NCBI GenBank assembly: GCA_944472155.2
Contig: OX235273.1
Coordinates: forward strand, 2,763,204-2,827,203
Length of the DNA: 64,000 bases
DNA from: Trichobilharzia szidati
Taxonomy: Eukaryota; Platyhelminthes; Trematoda; Strigeidida; Schistosomatidae
Reading direction: 5' to 3'
In this document: piece after piece, positions 19,528 to 30,510 of the stretch
How the letters are laid out: every line of letters begins with the position of its first letter
Position numbering within the stretch: the first letter of the stretch is position 1
Made by a program: the position numbers and the translations under genes
The notes under the pieces: model-generated
Seen by the model: only the letters and a program-made list of their open reading frames with translations
Told to the model about the DNA's origin: nothing
The model's database searches: none

Positions 19528-20742
19528 TCTTACCTACTACATTAAGAAACTTAGACAATCTGAAATCACCCAATCTCTAATTTCACAATTTGTCAACTCT
19601 TGTATCTTACCTATTCTACTTTACTGATCCCCGTTAGTCTTTCCTGGTCTACTGAAAAGGACTATACCATCCTGAGAAGGATGTTGAAGGTAGTCAGTAG
19701 GACTAGTGGTGAAAAACTCAGTCAGCTCGTCACTACATTAGTTGATAGGCATCTGAATACATGCGAAAAATGGTCTAAAACCATACTCTCAGAACCCCAA
19801 CACCCCCTCTATTCCCAACTCTCGCCTTGTATTTCATCAAGTAAAACCAGAAATCAGTATAAAAGAATCTATGCTCGTACAACCAAGTAGAGGAACTCAA
19901 CGATACCATACTTGGCCCGTGTTCTCAGTGACAGAGACAATGTTAAGCGCGAAACCTATGACTTGCTTTGTTATTAACAACATAATTTTAGGCTCTTTTA
20001 TTTCTCTCTTATTTTATTTAATTATAGTGAACTCCTTCTTAAACATACTTAGCTACCTAAATTATTAACATTGGCTTACTTTTTTGTACTTTATCCTATT
20101 CCTTCTTTTGTGTATTTACTGGTTCCGACTACATAAGCACTGTGAGTAGTACAAAATTTTCCTGTCATTAACCATCATGTAATTATTAGTTTTGTGGTTG
20201 GTTTTTCTTATTTTCTATACTTTTCGGCAATATTAAACTGACAATCATTGGTTGTGAACGCCATTATCACCATCTTAAAATTTTGTATTATTCAGGATTA
20301 CTCACACTACCACTACAAACACTGCATTAGACCTGACAATAGAAAACAAAACAACAACCCTGAAATGTTATTTTATGATTGTTTAGAGTTGTTCCAACCA
20401 GATTAACTGATCTTCTTGGCGATAACTATTCTTAAATATCATTTCATAACTTCTTGTAAGACTATAGCTTTACTGTTACCATGCATAATCATATCATAGC
20501 TTCCACTACCCAATACTGAGTTATTATTATATGCTGTTTATTTTCGCTTCTACTTCTTGGTATATTTTTTCGCATTTAAAAAAATTATTTTTGTGTGTTT
20601 TTTGTTGTCTTTATATTTGTTTCTTTTGAAATACTCCTTTTAAACGCTGGATAAAATTAGATGCGAATATTGTAGATATGTGCTGAAAATTCCACACTGT
20701 ACCACTAGTACTCTTTCTGGAATAAAGCAAATTATTATTATT
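19528..20742 (+). mobile_element. CR1 non-LTR retrotransposon, 3' end
   Basis: Plus-strand CR1. Residual coding (19530-19974) gives YIKKLR-like, ILRRMLKVVSRTSGEKLSQL, VDRHLNTCEKWSKTIL and YLARVLSDRDNVKRETYD, with a stop after RTTK and another in the polymerase C-terminus. A long 3' UTR ends in GGAATAAAGCAAATTATTATTATTAT. It matches 40814-42280, which has an extra PLE5 insertion that is absent here. Confidence 0.8.
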
Positions 20743-20759
20743 ATCCATGAATCATAGAA

Positions 20760-21236
20760 TTGTGTCTCCTGGCAAAAATCCTCGTGACTGGTAGTCGATT
20801 TACATCTGTAGTGATTCATTTTTTATTGACTTGGAATTTGAATTTTCCTGTCACATGATTTACTTTTTATTTTTTTTGGTAGATTCGGTCTATATTAACA
20901 AGTTTGTTAATCGCTGGCTGATTCGCTTGAGTATCAGGCTTCCAGGCATCCTCTGGCATTACTTTTGGTGTTTCCTCTGTTTAAAATTTCGACATTGTCC
21001 CAACCAAATTGGTGTTCACAATTATCTAAATGCATTGATATGAAAGAATAAATATCGTGTCTTTTTACAGCTAATGATTTGTGTTCCTGGATTCTGATTC
21101 GAAGGGGACTCCCACTTTGGCCGACGTAAGGTCATTCAATTTTTGTACAAACCAAAAGATCCGACAGAAAAAGAAGATAAAATTAATACCATTTACAAAA
21201 TAAATTTGTATGAACTGTAACCATAGCAACGGACTA
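20760..21236 (-). mobile_element. PLE1 fragment with 5' inversion
   Basis: 20760-21136 (minus) encodes the GIY-YIG domain from YVGQSG to the 3' side. The directly adjoining 21137-21235 (plus) encodes the segment that should precede it (CKPKDPTEK, then KINTIYKIN). The two halves are adjacent in the element, differ in orientation, and almost nothing is lost between them. This is the layout of an insertion with an inverted 5' part. Stops are present in both halves. Confidence 0.75.
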
Positions 21237-21727
21237 TGATGCTATAATCAGAAGGGATATGCAATAAAGTTACTCTAAAAGCGGTTCGTCTTCCCTGTTG
21301 TAATCCTTTATCGGCGGTGTAATAAGGCGTTAGAATATTTCTCTCTCTAGCCTAATAATAACAAAAACTTGCTTTATTCCAAAGCAGTTCTTATGATACA
21401 GTGTGAAGATTCTCAGCATTTGGTCCACAGTATTGTTGCATCTAATATACTCGACAACAACAAAAGCGAAAATAGAAGAAGTAATATTACAGGATTGATA
21501 GATAACAGAATCTTCTCTTGGTATTTGCAGTGAAAATATGAAGTCAAAAACGCACAAAAAGTGCGAAATAATGATGGTAAACATTAAAAGTAAATTGAAA
21601 TAGTGTTACAAAGGCGAGAGAATAAAAGAGTCAATAATTTTACTAATAACATAGTAAGTAGTAGGTTCCGAATTTAACACTATTTCTATCACACAGAAAA
21701 CGGGATAAATAGGGTATCGTTGAGTTT

Positions 21728-22680
21728 CTGTATTAATAATAATTTTCTTTATTCCAAAACAGTACTTGTGATACAGAATGGAATTATCAGCATTTCTACT
21801 ACAGTATTGCATCCAGTTATTACATTATCAATAAATAGAATTCTACATAGATTAAGGAAATCTCAGTTCTTTATGACAACAACATATTGGCATGTTGGTA
21901 GCAAAGCCAAAGCTGGAATGTGTTTGAAGGTGTTAGAAAAGTGGGTGCTGTCATATTTAGTGGAGTAAGCGGAAGAAAGAAACAAGGCACCACATAACGG
22001 AAATAGAAAAAAAGACAGAGAGAATAGGAAAAGAAAGAAAGAAAATGTTGTACCTATAAATGATGTGAGTTGCAAAGACGAGGTCCGGTTGTACTACTGA
22101 CTATTTAATGAATTATAGGTGTCACGCCTAATGCTTTCTTTATCACACAGAACACGAGCTAAGTAGGGTATGGTTGAGTTTTTGTACTTGCTGGTGCGAG
22201 CATATAGTTTTCTATATAGACTTCTGGTTTTACCTGATGAGATGCAAGAGGATAGTTGTGAGTGAAGAGGGTGTGGTATGAGTTAGATAAAATGGATTTG
22301 GCCCATTTTTCACATGAGTCCATGTGTCTGTCAACCAGAATATTAACAAGCTGGTTAAGTGGCACGTTGCTTACCCTACTGACAACCTTCAACCTCCTGC
22401 GTAATATGTTATATTCTTTCTTCAGTAGCCCGGGTGGGAAAAACTAAGGGGGAACAATAGAGAATAATAGGCAGGACGCGAGAGTTAACAAATTGTAGGA
22501 GTAAGGGTTGGGTTATACCAGAATGTCTTAACTTCTTGATGTAGAAGGTAAGATGGAATATTTTCTTAGAAATCGTCAAGATATGAGACGACCAGGAGAG
22601 ATCAGTAGATAGAATGACGCCTAGGTATTTAATTTCCGACTTGTTTTCTATTTCAGTGCCTTGACTGTACGGACATATAA
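21728..22680 (-). mobile_element. Young CR1 copy nested in an older one
   Basis: The minus strand encodes the RT C-terminal region from GTEIENKSEIKYLGVI through IKKLRHSGITQ and VDRHMDSCEKWAKSIL, then the UTR and tail. It is very similar to the plus-strand copy at 23962-25068, and the two form a near-identical inverted repeat. It lacks the SINE2 present in that copy. Confidence 0.8.
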
Positions 22681-22839
22681 TCTTTTATAGTGATTTCTAG
22701 ACCAACCTGATGAGATGCAGGGTGTGGACAGTTGTGAGTACAGTTGGTGTTGAAAGTCAGATAATATGGATTTAGACCATTTCTAACATGAGCTCATCTG
22801 TCTGTCAAGTATAGGTCTTGTAAGGATTTTGTTTTTCAT

Positions 22840-23155
22840 TTGTTGGAGGTATTCATCATGGGCTGACATCGGTTAGAGAACTATTGGAAAACCAGCTGGG
22901 AATATAGGACAGCTGTTTCCCCCGTCCTGGTTCAGGACTCTTCCACAGTACGCATCCACCGCCTGGGTTCGAAATTAGGAACTTCTGGTTACAAGGCTAG
23001 CGAGCTCATAGACCGTCAAGCCACTGGGGCCCGATCCAATGGCCAGTCGATGAATTCCTCCTTCTGCCAATTCTTGACAAAGCGCGACTACCTCTGAATG
23101 TCTTCTTTGATGAGTTACTGCCTCAATGTCTGTCGACTACAGTAGTAAAGAACTG
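22840..23155 (-). mobile_element. SINE1 in older CR1
   Basis: Antisense SINE1: CATCATGGGCTGACATCGG, an antisense hammerhead region (ACAGCTGTTTCCCCCGTCC, core damaged), box B as GGGTTCGAAATTAGG, and the tRNA-like head to about 23040, followed by linker sequence shared with other SINE1 pairs. Confidence 0.7.
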
Positions 23156-23667
23156 GCTGACTTAGTGACAAACTTGCCCTACTGATAATTTTCAATACAC
23201 TTTGCAGTGAGGCATACTCCTTTGTAAGTAGCCCAGAAAAGACTAACGGGAAGCAATAAACAACAGGAGGTAAGATGAAAGAGTTAACAAATTGTAAACG
23301 TAGTGGTTTGAGTGATACCTCATCGTCTTAACTTCTCAATGTAGCAGGTTAGACGGGACATTTGCTTAAAAATCGACGGGAAATGGAGTGACGAAGAAAA
23401 ATGCAGAAGATAGAACCATTCTAGAGTATTTTATGCTCGACTTATTCCCCATATTAGTGCCCTCTATTCTACAAGCAACTTGTGAACGGCGCCGTTCTTG
23501 TAGATCATATTTATGCCTAAAGGTTGGTATTGTTAACGGACCACTAGATCGCATTATCACTCATTTCACAAGAATAGAATGTCACTGAATGTCTATCATG
23601 AACTAGCTAACCAATGCCCTTAATTAGATTTGTGAGGCATTTAGACAACTAAGACAGTTATTAAAGG

Positions 23668-24515
23668 TGCTGTACTCTCCTCACTTCTCTTTTCTTTCTT
23701 TCTACATGACTTACCATCCTCAAATGACATTAATTTTGTCAAATATGCTGACCATCTGACAGTATCTTTGCCTGTCAAATGTCAAAGTGACTGCTCTAAA
23801 CTTAATGGCTTTCTGTCAGAAATCAGCCAATGGTCCAAGGAAAACGGTCCTACCTTAAACCCCTCCAAATGCCAAACAGTCAATTTCACCTTAAGGCATA
23901 AATCTGACCTAAACAAACTGGTTGGCTCTCACAAGGTATGCAACATAGATGGCACTGAAATAGAAAACAAGTCGGAAATTAAATACCTAGGCGTCATTCT
24001 ATCTACTGATCTCTCCTGGTCGTCTCATATCTTGACGATTTCTAAGAAAATATTCCATCTTACCTTCTACATCAAGAAGTTAAGACATTCTGGTATAACC
24101 CAACCCTTACTCCTACAATTTGTTAACTCTCGCGTCCTGCCTATTATTCTCTATTGTTCCCCCTTAGTTTTTCCCACCCGGGCTACTGAAGAAAGAATAT
24201 AACATATTACGCAGGAGGTTGAAGGTTGTCAGTAGGGTAAGCAACGTGCCACTTAACCAGCTTGTTAATATTCTGGTTGACAGACACATGGACTCATGTG
24301 AAAAATGGGCCAAATCCATTTTATCTAACTCACACCACCCTCTTCACTCACAACTTTCCCCTTGCATCTCATCAGGCAGGACCAGAAGCCTATATAGAAA
24401 ACTATATGCTCGCACCAGCAAGTACAAAAACTCAACCATACCCTACTTAGCTCGTGTTCTGTGTGATAAAGAAAGCATTAGGCGTGACACCTATAATTCA
24501 TTAAATAGTCAGTAG
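23668..24515 (+). pseudogene. CR1 reverse transcriptase, partial
   Basis: Motif B (GAVLSSLLFSFFLHDL) leads to NFVKYADHLTVSL, where the catalytic YADD reads YADH, so the polymerase would be inactive. Then NGFLSEISQWSKENG, IKYLGVILSTDLSWSSH, LRHSGITQPLLLQFVNSRVL, a frameshift after RATEERI, and KVVSRVSNVPLNQLVNILVD to the stop. The family position is the CR1 clade, judged by the KYLGVILSTDLSW and FVKYADD blocks. Confidence 0.85.
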
Positions 24516-24654
24516 TACAACCGGACCTCGTCTTTGCAACTCACATCATTTATAGGTACAACATTTTCTTTCTTTCTTTTCCTATTCTCTCTCTTTTTTT
24601 CTCTTTTTGTCCGTTATGTGCTGCTTTGTTTCTTTCTCCCGCTTACGCCAGTAA

Positions 24655-24848
24655 ATTTTTTTTATTTTTTTTATTTTTGATTACAGCTTGATGCCACGCC
24701 TTAGTTTCAGTACAAGTATGACATTTTCAGCATGGATATCGGTAGCCCAAATTTTGCAGGCCGACCATAGATATCGGGTGTGCGCCGGCAGGGGATCGAA
24801 CCCCGGACCATGTGAATGGTCGGCGAGAGTCCTAACCACTGTGCCACC
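24655..24848 (-). mobile_element. SINE2 inserted in CR1
   Basis: Antisense SINE2: a T-rich tail, TTACAGCTTGATGCCACGCC, GATATCGGTAGCCCAAATTT, box B as GGGATCGAACCCC, and a head ending GTGCCACC. Against the SINE-free CR1 at 21728-22680, about 12 bp of target are missing at the insertion and no TSD is visible. Confidence 0.85.
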
Positions 24849-25068
24849 TACTTTTCTAACACCTTCGAACACTGTTCAACTTTAGCTTTGCTACCGACAT
24901 CCCAATATGTTGTCGTCATAATGAAGTGAGATTTCCTTAATCTATGTAGAATTCTATTTATTGATAATGTAATAACTGGATGCAATACTGTAGTAAAAAT
25001 GCTGAGAATTCCATTCTGTATCACAAGTACTGTTTTGGAATGAAGCAAATTATTATTATTATTAAGCC

Positions 25069-25942
25069 AATCAAACTACGGTGTACTGTTTCATCGTGTT
25101 TTCTGCAACTCCCCAGCAGATTAGACTGTCACTAGCCTATGAGAAATCGAGCTGAGTATCTCGGCATTTTTCAACTGGATTTGATTCAAGGGGGTCATTT
25201 TTCCTACTGTTACCAGATCACATTACAATGTTATAGACATACGTGAGCATTTCTCTTTAAATCCAACTTTACTGATCCAGTCAATGACGTCACCCCACGC
25301 CGAAATCAGTCAGTGTGACATAAACAAAGCTTTAAAGTTTCATTTAAGATGGCGTTGTCTTTTTAACCAATTAGAATTGATAATACAACATTCAGCCTTC
25401 CCTCTTCTTCGGACTTAGAACACAGCAGCAAACTAGTGATGGTTAAAATACTATTTGTGATATAACGCCTTTCTCAAGCCACCATTATCATGAATTATCT
25501 ATCCTAATACACTCGACATAGTGAACCTCAGGAGAAATAACTCCTCATTAGATGCCAATGTTGACTAGTTTTCAACAACTCTCTAAATGATAACGCTTCA
25601 TTATAAAATCCGTAGTATTGAAATCACTCAAATACCCACAGAAAAATACGTGAAAGTAGCACAATAACAAATTGGCTGCTTTCTCTCCCTCCCCCTCCAC
25701 CACCACTCTGACTTACCCTCTTTCTTTTTCGCCCACTTTCCCACTTCTTCTTCTTATGTCTCCCTCTCTTAAGGTTTCCCTTATCGTTATTATCCTATGC
25801 ATTATTGCACCATCGACTCTTGTTCTGTTTCAGTTCTCATCCATGCGTTCATCTTATGATTCCCTAGAGAAATGCTACTTTAAAATAATCAATCATTGTG
25901 AATATTTCCCCCCCCTCCCCCAGGAAATCGATTGTACCAAAA
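25069..25942. other. Unassigned stretch
   Basis: Mostly AT-rich sequence with a pyrimidine-rich block near 25670-25760 that gives a low-complexity 94-codon frame. I see no conserved domain and no repeat shared with the rest of the window. Confidence 0.3.
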
Positions 25943-26034
25943 TCAATCAAGTTTAATTTGAAGACGAAATTTTCAATCATAATCGTTACTATACATTAGT
26001 GAACTTGGTACTATTATTATTATTATTATCACTG
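25943..26034 (+). repeat. About 80-bp direct repeat, copy 1
   Basis: TCAAGTTTAATTTGA, then TTTTCAATCAT, ACATTAGTGAACTT and an ATT run. A second copy lies at 28019-28112 in the same orientation; a third start of the same type (ATCAAGTTTAATTTGG) occurs at 27254. Confidence 0.55.
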
Positions 26035-26330
26035 AGAATTATAAATGAAAGATTGAGCTCAACCATATCCAGGACGTATCCTGCAGCAAAACTAGTCTTT
26101 CTGTTCCGAATATCCTCCGTGTTGGTACAGTCAAAGGTCGATAAGTACTCCTCTCATATGTTACCTCCGATTGTGTATCTGTGGGAGCAGTTACATTGAA
26201 AGAGAACAGAAAGAAGAGTCTAGGTCAGATTCTTCAAACATGTACTGAGGAGCCTCCGGTTAAAGAGGGCCAGGTAGTTTAAGCCCTTCAATTACTAAAC
26301 AGCTAACAGACAACCGGACACTGAGTTGAT
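26010..26330 (+). pseudogene. PLE3 connector and GIY-YIG start, fragment
   Basis: The plus-strand frame reads NERLSSTISRTYPAAKLVF, then VDKYSSHMLPPIVYLW and, after a stop, KRTERRV. It is the segment just before and at the YIGRTERR motif of PLE3 (compare 12130-12080 minus). Truncated on both sides. Confidence 0.5.
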
Positions 26331-26524
26331 ACGCTGATGTCATTCGGTTTGCTGAGGCCACTTCAATAAAATGTTTGAAATTCAGCCTATTTATTCAAAA
26401 GGAATATGTCGTTGGACTTCATTTACCCCGGTGATTCATCTCTTAATAACTCTTAGTCTTCTAACTTCACTAACTTATCTTTACGACCCGTCGTCACCGT
26501 TTTTTCCATTTGACGTCCATGAGA

Positions 26525-26930
26525 GATAATTCTTGGCATTAGATGGTTGGAGGCAATGGGCCACAGGAAGCCTTCGACTTAGGTTTCGTGCTAGTTGGCA
26601 TTCATCAGCAAGGCGTACCTGCAACCTTAAAGGAACTTATGTCCCTTCTGAGATTTGAACCCGCGTCATCCAGTGCTGCAGTTAGAAACGTTACCACTGA
26701 GGTATTCAGGCTCGCGACTGCCCCCCCCCTATAGGACTGTATTGGATATTTTTGATTAGACATTAGTCAGTAACTAGTGTAGTGTATCTAGTCCTTTCCT
26801 TGGTGCAGACTGAATTCTATCTGTCAAGTTTGCAATGTGGCCACATCATGCTAGGTGGCTCGCCATCACGGTTCACTGTGAACTGTTGATAATAGGTGGT
26901 TCTTCTTGACCTCATGAGTTCTACCCACCA
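26525..26930 (-). mobile_element. SINE4
   Basis: Antisense SINE4: TTAGGTTTCGTGCTAGTTGG, CATCAGCAAGGCGTACCTGC, box B-like GAGATTTGAACCCGC, then a second part with TCAGTAACTAGTGTAGTGTA and GGTGGCTCGCCATCACGG. The second part recurs at 54355-54490 and 61125-61260, the first at 35325-35440, 54519-54594 and 60880-61085. Confidence 0.65.
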
Positions 26931-26989
26931 TAGTACGTCATCATCTTTTCATTTGACCTCCTGCACACCAAAATTTGATCTCTTATCTA

Positions 26990-27012
26990 ATATGATATAT
27001 ATATATATATAT
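26990..27012. repeat. (AT)n microsatellite
   Basis: Simple alternating AT tract of about 22 bp. Confidence 0.9.
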
Positions 27013-27129
27013 GTACACTCAAATGCTTTGGCTACCTAATTATCCTGATGTTTTTTCTAACTATGACACTCGTATACTGTGTCTGCTGACAGACGAAAGT
27101 ATGTTAAAATTTTACACTGACCTGATTCA

Positions 27130-27255
27130 TGAAAGATTATAGGTTGTACGCAGCTGATGAGATGAATCAACGAAATAAAATGGATCTATGTTATTCTGCA
27201 CCAATTTATTGTTCTTTCTCTGCTCAAATTTACAAATGAAATTGTTATATGATAA
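27130..27255 (+). mobile_element. PLE3 terminal fragment
   Basis: Matches the PLE3 terminus at 10455-10575 and, inverted, 36005-36135: GCAGCTGATGAGATGAATC, CGAAATAAAA and TTCTTTCTCTGCTCAAA. Confidence 0.6.
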
Positions 27256-27269
27256 TCAAGTTTAATTTG

Positions 27270-28018
27270 GACCCAAGCAAATGAAATATAATTTACAAAA
27301 TACCTTGCAATGACTGTGAGCTAAGTCAACTACATAGGTCAAACTAGGAGGTCAGGGGTAGTTAGATTGTCAGAACATAAGAATTTAGCTAAAGTTAGAA
27401 TGACTGATCCCACGAAGATAAGTAATTTAGAAAAAAAACTCAGCTATAGGACTGCATGCATTAACCACAATCACACAATAGCATGGTGGGAGAGGGTTAA
27501 AATTCTAAAAAGTAGTCTATATAGGTGGACAGAGATTGATTACTGAATCCTTGTTCATCGAGTCTACATCCAACACATGCAACAGAAATGACTCAATGCA
27601 AATACCAGAGATATGGAAGATATTATTACCACCAGTCAAATCAGAGGAGGATAATAAATAATGTTAAAATGTATTCAATTCACATTATAACATTCTAACA
27701 AGTTACTTATTTTGACTATAAAAACACTCGTCTTATTTCCCATCTTATTGTATTTGACTGATAACACTAAAATTGGTTCCGAATATACTTTATCTTATAC
27801 TGATTTTATTGAAATGTCTAATCATCAATTTTAACTCATGTATATAAATGTGGCAAGAAAGTTGTGTGAGTAATGCCTTGATATGATTATGAGCAATTGT
27901 TTGCGCTCGAAACGTGGTCATCAGTTAATATTATTGCATAACACTGTGTGATTTATCAAAATAAAATCTTGTCCATAATGGAGTTATACTCTACCACAGT
28001 GCCCAAGTTTTATACTTA
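27270..28018 (+). mobile_element. PLE2 3' end
   Basis: The plus strand encodes a decayed GIY-YIG: IPCNDCELSQLHRSN-like, SEHKNLAKVRMTDP, and NHTIAWW-like, followed by the SLFIESTSNTCNRNDSMQ block. The 3' region 27660-28018 has TGTGTGATTTATCAAAATAA and GGAGTTATACTCTACCAC as at 15011-15063. It gives the intact target sequence for the solo-LTR site at 14165. Confidence 0.7.
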
Positions 28019-28112
28019 GATCAAGTTTAATTTGACTTTAAAATTTTCAATCAGGATCATTACTGTACATTAGTGAACTTTGCATTATTATTATTATTAT
28101 TATTATTATTAT
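28019..28112 (+). repeat. About 80-bp direct repeat, copy 2, with (ATT)n
   Basis: Second copy of 25943-26034. The ATT run at 28084-28111 is a perfect microsatellite of nine units. Confidence 0.6.
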
Positions 28113-28134
28113 ACTTCAGTTAATTCAAGTCTCA

Positions 28135-29475
28135 TGAATTAGAGTCCATATGAAAAAGAGAAGACGAAAAGACTCTTTTAGGCGAATTCATTCACATAGC
28201 TGTACAATCGCATTTATATATAATGATTGGTGTGTGTGTGTGTGTACATGAGGTTTGTCAAGTTTAGGTAATTAATTAGGTAACACAAGAATGATATAAT
28301 ATAGGCAGCAACTAAAGTAAGATTGAGTCAGTAAGCTAGATGACGTAATACAGTTGACTAAAATGTTTCAACTTAGATCAGGGTAGCAACAGAGGTAATT
28401 ACAGGTAGAGACTAAGTGGAAGTGAAATTGAGCAAATAAGTTGGATGACGTAACATAAATGACTAGAAATTGAGCGCTGTTCAAGTCAGTAACAGTGGTA
28501 GTGAGGTGTAGAAATTGAATCGGGTGGAGGTAGAGAACAAGAAAGTTGAAAATGTAAAATGTTACAACTGAGAAGACAAAATAATACTAATGAAGAGACA
28601 GAAGAAAGGATTAGGTAGAATTTACTTGTCGGCTAATAAGATAGATTACGTCCATTGCAAGTGTAGTGATTGAACGAACTTCTTCTGTATGCAGAGTTCA
28701 GGACTTAGCAAGTGGATCGCCATTGCTTCTGCAGTTTGAAGAAGTCTGATTCGTACACCTTTAGGAAGACTACTTCTTGCTCTTTAGACGACTATGTAGT
28801 TTGTTTGCGGTGTAGCTTGGTGTCCGGAATCTATCAGATGTTCTAAGATGGAACTGCGGGGGCATCGATTTTCCCCTTTGTAAAACCATGTTGGTAAGTG
28901 CTCAGTGATACGTTAGGAAAGCGAGCGCTGGGTACGGCCGACATACCTGGCTCCACACGAGTAGGTGAATTGATAAATACACATTGATGAGGCCAGCAGC
29001 GGTAGCTTATCCTTCACGTTCACATGAATCATAGGTTTTGTGGAGAGGGTTAGTCGTAGTTCAGCTGCGAAGAAGGTCTTCTTAAGTGAGTGCGACAGTC
29101 GATTTTTTAGTGTTTCCGCAGATATATCTCCATTGAATTGAAGGTTCATGTAGAGTAGTTTTTTCGGGACTCAATGCATGGGCGGCTTTTATGGTCTAGG
29201 ATTCATAGATTTTGCTATAAATCTTTCTGGATAACAATTTTCGATGAGGATTCTCTTGAGATTGTCCAATTCATCTTCTATGGTGTCCGGGGTGCAAATT
29301 CTGCGAACTCTGTAGAGTCCAATATGTGAAAAATAGTAATTTCTTTCTATTCCTGGGTCTATGGAGCTCCTGTTCAATTTGGTGGTAAGTTTAACAGGGT
29401 TAGTGAAAAGTAATGGCTGACTAGATAACACTGAAGGACAAGGTCTCTCAACTGATGAACTCTATGCGCGTTTAT
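28135..29475 (-). mobile_element. PLE4 3' half, minus strand
   Basis: Reading down from 29475: thumb region, GIY-YIG domain to about 28665, then a 3' UTR and terminal region to 28135, where the strand carries CTGTACAATCG-like terminal sequence and an AAAGAGTC block, shared with the PLE4 ends at 32165, 33985, 44138 and 59840. A short GT microsatellite lies at 28230-28244. Frameshifts and stops are present. Confidence 0.75.
28690..29431 (-). pseudogene. PLE4 thumb and GIY-YIG endonuclease
   Basis: The frame 29189-29431 has HIGLYRVRRICTPDTIEDEL and ENCYPERFI, the conserved xNxYPxxFI thumb motif. The frame 28913-29149 has LQFNGDISAETLKNRLSHSL, VKDKLPLLASSMCIYQFTYS and CGARYVGRTQRS (the YIG motif read as YVG). 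The rest lies in a shifted frame and ends with an R-L-L-Q-T-A-E-A-M-A-I-H block near 28720. Confidence 0.8.
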
Positions 29476-29589
29476 CAATTCAGACGCTAGGTATATCGGT
29501 CTTTTAATTCGGATTCTGTTCAAAAGGGTCCAAAGAACACTATCCTGTATGATTACAAAGAGGTGGAAGTGGGGCTACGAGAGGCACAA

Positions 29590-29870
29590 TAATGGAAAAT
29601 CTCAACATAATAGCTCAGATGGGTGATTTTGGTCTAGTTGTATTCTCCGAGCTGGGTGGTTCACTCGCAAATGCGACAAAAGCTTTGGAAGTAAACCACT
29701 ACCTTATTTCCACAGCCTCTTCCTTTAAAGGCATCCACAAGGAGACAAATAAACTACCCAAATCGTTACGTATCCGACTAATCTGTATTGCTGAAGCTTT
29801 GACCTTCGAAACAGAAAGGCCAGATCTTTGTACACAAATAAAAAGTTTATTCAACCACTCGTACATTCAT
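29590..29870 (+). pseudogene. PLE4-like terminus plus endonuclease C-terminal fragment
   Basis: Begins with a terminus-like block (AGCTCAGATGGGTGATTTTG, CTCCGAGCTGGGTGG) similar to the PLE1 end, then encodes SFKGIHKETNKLPKSLRIRL and IAEALTFETERPDLCTQ, the conserved end of a PLE nuclease. The junction suggests an inverted-end composite, but the second arm is not clear. Confidence 0.55.
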
Positions 29871-30065
29871 ATTTTTTTATTTTTTTTTTTGGTTACAGCT
29901 TGATGCCACACCGTATGTTTAGTACAAGCATGGAATTTTCAGCATGTGATATCGGTAGCGCAAGTTTTTCAGGCCGACCATAGATATCAGGTGTGCGTCG
30001 GCAGGGGGTCGAACCCCGGGCAGTGTGCATGGTTGGGGAGAGTCCTAACCGCTGTGCCACCGACC
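29870..30065 (-). mobile_element. SINE2
   Basis: Antisense SINE2 with T-rich tail, TTACAGCTTGATGCCACACC, GATATCGGTAGCGCAAG, box B as GGTCGAACCCCGG, head end GCTGTGCCACC. Confidence 0.85.
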
Positions 30066-30510
30066 ATGGATTGAAATCAGTTAAAGAACCATTGAAAACC
30101 AGTAGTAGAGTACTGGACAGCTAGTTTTGTCGTCCTAGTTTGGGACTCATCGACAGTACGCACCCACCACTGGGAGTCGAACACAGGACCTTCAGATTAT
30201 AAGACAATCTCATAAACTATTCAGCCACCGGGACCCGATTCAATAACCAGTCCATAAATTCTAACTTTTACCAATTCATGATTTATTAGTGTGACTTGCA
30301 CCATCCAATGTCATCGGCGAGAATTCCATCCTCACTTCCGACTGGATGGACCCCACTAGTCATGACTTCTCACTAGAACTCCAAGAAACTTCGTCCTGTA
30401 GCAAGTCAGTAGCGTACTGCCGATGCGTCTCAAACTAGTTTGAAACAGCTGTGCAATATTCCCTGGTTTTCACTAGTTCTCTAACTGATATCAATCCGTG
30501 GTCAAACTCA
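30066..30510. mobile_element. SINE1 foldback unit
   Basis: Left: antisense SINE1 (hammerhead 30100-30160, then the head with box B GGGAGTCGAACACAGG and box A CAGCCACCGGGACC). Middle: about 140 bp also seen in other SINE1 pairs (AATTCATGATTTATTAGTG, CTAGAACTCCAAGAAACTTC). Right: a sense hammerhead without a head (30405-30455) and a sense distal part to 30510. Confidence 0.75.

Larger units (their letters stand above)
21357..23500 (-). mobile_element. Older CR1 copy, minus strand, with two insertions
   Basis: The tail and UTR lie at 21357-21600, the C-terminal coding remnant at 21605-21727, and further body at 22681-22835 and 23160-23500, all minus and in element order. The order is broken by a younger CR1 (21728-22680) and a SINE1 (about 22840-23155). 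Heavily decayed compared with the younger copy. Confidence 0.65.
23660..25068 (+). mobile_element. CR1 retrotransposon, RT C-terminal half to tail
   Basis: Plus-strand CR1 starting in RT motif B (KGAVLSSLLFSFFLHDLP), through the palm and thumb to a stop after TYNSLNSQ (24515), UTR, SINE2 (24655-24848) and a tail ending GGAATGAAGCAAATTATTATT. Truncated at the 5' side. Confidence 0.85.

Noticed and set aside
25672..25956. 94-codon hydrophobic frame
   Set aside because: It comes from a pyrimidine-rich low-complexity stretch; no signal of selection or domain.
27150..27180. CTGATGA...CGAAA string in a PLE3 terminus read as a hammerhead
   Set aside because: The bases between core and GAAA do not form a convincing stem II here or in the copies near 10476 and 36100, so I did not annotate it.
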